Below, piece by piece: positions 62,130 to 64,000 of a DNA stretch of 64,000 bases. The stretch comes from Flavobacterium silvisoli (GTDB lineage: Bacteria; Bacteroidota; Bacteroidia; Flavobacteriales; Flavobacteriaceae), in NCBI RefSeq assembly GCF_004329815.1, contig NZ_SJPE01000005.1, positions 62,001 through 126,000 on the forward strand. The letters run 5' to 3'. Both the position numbers and the translations under genes were made by a program. The notes under the pieces were generated by a model, which searched no databases, had not been told where the DNA came from, and was given only the letters and a program-made list of their open reading frames with translations. Each line of letters opens with the position of its first letter. The first letter of the stretch is position 1.

Positions 62130-62363
62130 ATGCAAAAACTTGCCCTTTACATCAAACAGTTTACCGATTTTATCGATAAATACGGAATACCATTTCATGC
62201 ATTAAGCGTGTTGTTTTGGATTTGGATTCTGAACATGAACATCAACAATCCCGAGCACAAAACTACTCCGGTGAAAATTTCATTTTATATCGCCATTGTT
62301 TTTATCGTGATGAGCTCCTTGAGCCTGATTGTAAGTATTATGAAAAAAATGAAAAAGGATTAA
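62130..62363 (+). CDS. Small membrane protein of unknown function
   Basis: The 77 residues have two hydrophobic segments (about 22-36 and 49-69) separated by NMNINNPEHKTTPVK. They end in the basic tail IMKKMKKD. I do not recognise a family; similar proteins occur in flavobacteria. It begins 15 bp after a terminator, where TAAATTTA (62116-62123), one base off the -7 consensus, could give a nearly leaderless transcript. Its stop overlaps the csaA stop on the other strand (TTAA). Confidence 0.65.
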   Translation: MQKLALYIKQFTDFIDKYGIPFHALSVLFWIWILNMNINNPEHKTTPVKISFYIAIVFIVMSSLSLIVSIMKKMKKD

Positions 62364-62701
62364 CCAATCCGCAATCCGTTCTCAACTTTCATATCTGAAG
62401 TCAGCAAAACAATATCATTGTCCTCGCCAACAGAGCCCAGCACCAAACATTCGCTCATGAACGTGCCTATTTGTTTTCGGGGAAAATTGACCACCGCTAC
62501 AATCTGTTTTCCGATCAACTCTTCTTTGGTATATCGTTTTGTAATTTGTGCGGATGTTTTTTTCAAACCGATTTCATTTCCGAAATCAATAGTCAATTGA
62601 TAGGCTGGTTTACGGGCTTCGGGAAAATCGTTAACCTTCACAATGGTTCCCACACGCATTTCTACTTTTTCAAAATCAGACCATGATATTTTTTCTTCCA
62701 T
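62360..62701 (-). CDS. csaA: tRNA-binding protein CsaA
   Basis: The 113-residue single OB-fold (EMAP II-type tRNA-binding) domain starts ISWSDFEKVEMRVGTIVKVN and continues with PEARKPAYQLTIDFG, KKTSAQITKRYTKEELIGKQ and VVNFPRKQIGTFMSECLVLG, the CsaA consensus. CsaA proteins bind tRNA and have been described as export chaperones in Bacillus; the physiological role is unsettled. A terminator-like hairpin lies upstream, between this start and the cytochrome gene. Confidence 0.93.
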   Translation of the reverse strand: MEEKISWSDFEKVEMRVGTIVKVNDFPEARKPAYQLTIDFGNEIGLKKTSAQITKRYTKEELIGKQIVAVVNFPRKQIGTFMSECLVLGSVGEDNDIVLLTSDMKVENGLRIG

Positions 62702-62710
62702 ATAGCAAAA

Positions 62711-62737
62711 CTAAAAAAACACTCAAATGAGTGTTTG
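62711..62737 (-). terminator. Terminator of the cytochrome c lipoprotein gene
   Basis: AAACACTCA (62717-62725) pairs with TGAGTGTTT (62728-62736) around two bases (effectively a 4-nt loop). On the minus strand it is followed by T's. The minus-strand gene ends at 62743. Confidence 0.8.
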
Positions 62738-62742
62738 TGGGA

Positions 62743-63054
62743 TTATTGCATGGCTACGTAATTAAAAATCTTTTGCCCTTGTACATCATCGAGATGGGCT
62801 TTCTTTTGCATACGAGCCACTATCGGCTTCCACTTTTCGGGTGAGAATTCTTTGGCATCATACAATCTGTGGCATTTAGCACAATTATTTTCATAGAGGG
62901 CTTTACCTTCTGCTAACTCAGGAGTCAGTGCAACAGTTGTTTCTTTTTTGGCATCCGTTGTTTTCGAGACCTCAGTTGTAGGTACGCTCGACTTGGAAGC
63001 ACACGAGTAAATAATTACCGTCAATACTGCCAAAGAAATTACTTTATACTTCAT
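62743..63054 (-). CDS. Small c-type cytochrome lipoprotein
   Basis: The 103 residues start with MKYKVISLAVLTVIIYSC, a lipoprotein signal with Cys18 as lipid anchor. A short Thr/Lys linker (20-42) follows, then a single cytochrome c domain with haem motif Cys58-Ala-Lys-Cys61-His62 in NNCAKCHRLYD. A likely axial Met near 82 lies in VARMQKKAH. The domain is short (about 60 residues). It presumably carries electrons in the periplasm; the partner is unknown. It is flanked by terminators, so it is a single-gene unit. Confidence 0.9.
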   Translation of the reverse strand: MKYKVISLAVLTVIIYSCASKSSVPTTEVSKTTDAKKETTVALTPELAEGKALYENNCAKCHRLYDAKEFSPEKWKPIVARMQKKAHLDDVQGQKIFNYVAMQ

Positions 63055-63085
63055 AATTATAGTTTATTGGTTTAGGTAAATGTAT

Positions 63086-63119
63086 AAAAAATCCCGACAA
63101 TTAGTTGTCGGGATTTTAA
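63086..63119 (-). terminator. Terminator of the peptidyl-prolyl isomerase gene
   Basis: AAAATCCCGACAA (63088-63100) pairs perfectly with TTGTCGGGATTTT (63105-63117) over TTAG. The minus strand continues with T's. It lies between the isomerase stop at 63140 and the cytochrome start at 63054. Confidence 0.9.
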
Positions 63120-63139
63120 CTATTTAACGAGATGTCAAA

Positions 63140-64000
63140 TTATTTTACATCCATCAATTCAACGTCAAAAATCAAGGTAGCATTAGGCGGAATAACACCA
63201 CCTGCTCCACTCGAACCATATCCTAAATATGAAGGAATAACAAAGCGCGCCTTATCACCAACCTGTAATAGTGCGATACCTTCATCCCAACCTTCAATGA
63301 CATGACCTTTTCCTAAAGGAAACTCGATTGGTTTTTTTCTCGGGTAAGAAGAATCAAATGTTTTACCGTTTTCCAATTGTCCGGTGTAATGTACCGAAAC
63401 CGTTTTTCCGGCCTCAGCTTTTTTACCATTCCCTTTTTGAATTATTTTGTAACGCAATCCGCTATCGGTTTTATCAAATCCGGCAGCCAATTTTTCCATA
63501 GCCGCTTCAGCTTGTTTTTTGGCTTCTTCAATTCTTTTTTGTCTTGACCCTTCAAAAGTTCTGAATGATTCTATGGCATTCCACTCCTGAGCTTCTTTCC
63601 CTACTCTGATGATCTCAATACCTTCGATAATATCACCTTGTACAATTTGATTGACAATATCCTGACCTTCTACTACGTGGCCGAATACCGTATGCTTGTC
63701 ATCCAACCAAGTTGTGGGAACGTGTGTAATAAAGAATTGAGAGCCATTAGTTCCCGGGCCGGCGTTTGCCATAGACAATACCCCCGGCTTATCGTGTCTT
63801 AAATCAACGTGAAATTCATCGTCAAAGTTGTACCCCGGACCACCGGTTCCGGTTCCTTGCGGGCATCCGCCCTGAATCATAAAATCAGGAATGACACGAT
63901 GAAATTTCAACCCGTCGTAGTACGGTTTTCCCATTGGTTTAGCTGAATTTTCTAATTGCCCTTCGGCCAATCCAACAAAATTACCTACCGTACCCGGTGT
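63140..64000 (-). CDS. Cyclophilin-FKBP fused peptidyl-prolyl isomerase (5' end outside window)
   Basis: The frame is open to the last base of the window and reads [15 protein letters not shown] before the first possible internal start, so the true N-terminus lies beyond 64000. A cyclophilin domain comes first, with [38 protein letters not shown] and [21 protein letters not shown] charged helix of about 40 residues ([18 protein letters not shown]) links it to an FKBP domain with [40 protein letters not shown] and [20 protein letters not shown]. Both catalytic pockets look intact. Such fusions are known in Bacteroidota. Cell location cannot be told without the N-terminus. Confidence 0.93.
   Translation of the reverse strand, partial: TPGTVGNFVGLAEGQLENSAKPMGKPYYDGLKFHRVIPDFMIQGGCPQGTGTGGPGYNFDDEFHVDLRHDKPGVLSMANAGPGTNGSQFFITHVPTTWLDDKHTVFGHVVEGQDIVNQIVQGDIIEGIEIIRVGKEAQEWNAIESFRTFEGSRQKRIEEAKKQAEAAMEKLAAGFDKTDSGLRYKIIQKGNGKKAEAGKTVSVHYTGQLENGKTFDSSYPRKKPIEFPLGKGHVIEGWDEGIALLQVGDKARFVIPSYLGYGSSGAGGVIPPNATLIFDVELMDVK

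Noticed and set aside
1..64000. Search for CRISPR arrays, tRNA or rRNA genes, prophage and restriction or defence genes
   Set aside because: No regularly spaced repeats, cloverleaf-like sequences, rRNA-like blocks, integrases, transposases or recognisable defence proteins were found by reading; short RNA genes could still be missed without a covariance search.

Overview
The window looks like chromosomal DNA of a Flavobacterium-like member of the Bacteroidota (Flavobacteriia). The evidence is a surface protein ending in a type IX secretion (gliding-type, type B) sorting domain, a menaquinone gene cluster, many promoters of the Bacteroidota form TTG-N(18-24)-TAnnTTTG, weak Shine-Dalgarno sites, a fused E1 alpha/beta 2-oxoacid dehydrogenase, a DUF3276/PUR-family protein and a cyclophilin-FKBP fusion. 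I see no rRNA, tRNA, CRISPR array, prophage or intact insertion sequence. Almost all of the window is ordinary core and light accessory genome.

Layout. 1-3762: 3' part of a large T9SS adhesin-like protein. 3901-7399: an envelope-stress type cluster (membrane protein, winged-helix regulator, CreD, lipoprotein, MpaB/DUF2236 oxygenase). Two copies of the same inverted-repeat operator precede its two promoter regions. 7431-14301 (minus): a menaquinone operon, menB - two bacterial PH-domain proteins - menA - UPF0173 hydrolase - TPR protein - menC. 14428-18303: C1 cysteine peptidase, MFS transporter, a YgjV/GNAT-like fusion and a DUF2892-thioredoxin pair behind a symmetric regulator site. 18481-21097: an MlaE-MlaF-MlaD lipid transporter. 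21227-25332: lipA, gap and a hybrid sensor kinase. 25329-27132 (minus): punA and lpxK. 27192-33554: a secreted protein of unknown function, a NIF3-like protein, a coiled-coil protein with a zinc ribbon that has lost its cysteines, a hydrolase and cyanophycin synthetase. 33602-37179: methyltransferase, GlxA-type regulator and a small stress-type cluster (DoxX, SRPBCC, VOC).

37251-45169: glmM (minus), acpH, a ClC channel, uvrA and an acyltransferase. 45276-51189: a LOG-family protein, then a tightly overlapping three-gene unit of MBOAT O-acyltransferase, SGNH-like protein and a large M1-peptidase-like outer-membrane protein without the zinc site. This is the best candidate here for a little-described system, probably modification of an extracellular or envelope polymer. 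51373-59685: the branched-chain keto-acid dehydrogenase E1 fusion, a VTT-type membrane protein, pepT, a YdeI-like protein, yajC, a DUF1573 protein, nusB and leucine dehydrogenase. Leucine dehydrogenase makes the keto acids that the E1 fusion consumes. 59881-64000: an MdlA/YheI-like ABC exporter, a PUR-family protein, a small membrane protein, CsaA, a cytochrome c lipoprotein and the 3' part of a cyclophilin-FKBP isomerase that runs off the window.

The signals most worth a second look are regulatory and structural rather than a new island. They are the twin ACTTTG-N5-CAAAGT operators, a palindrome centred near -41.5 before the thioredoxin pair, a terminator nested against the nusB promoter, two hairpin-type dispersed repeats, and several proteins that have lost family-defining residues.
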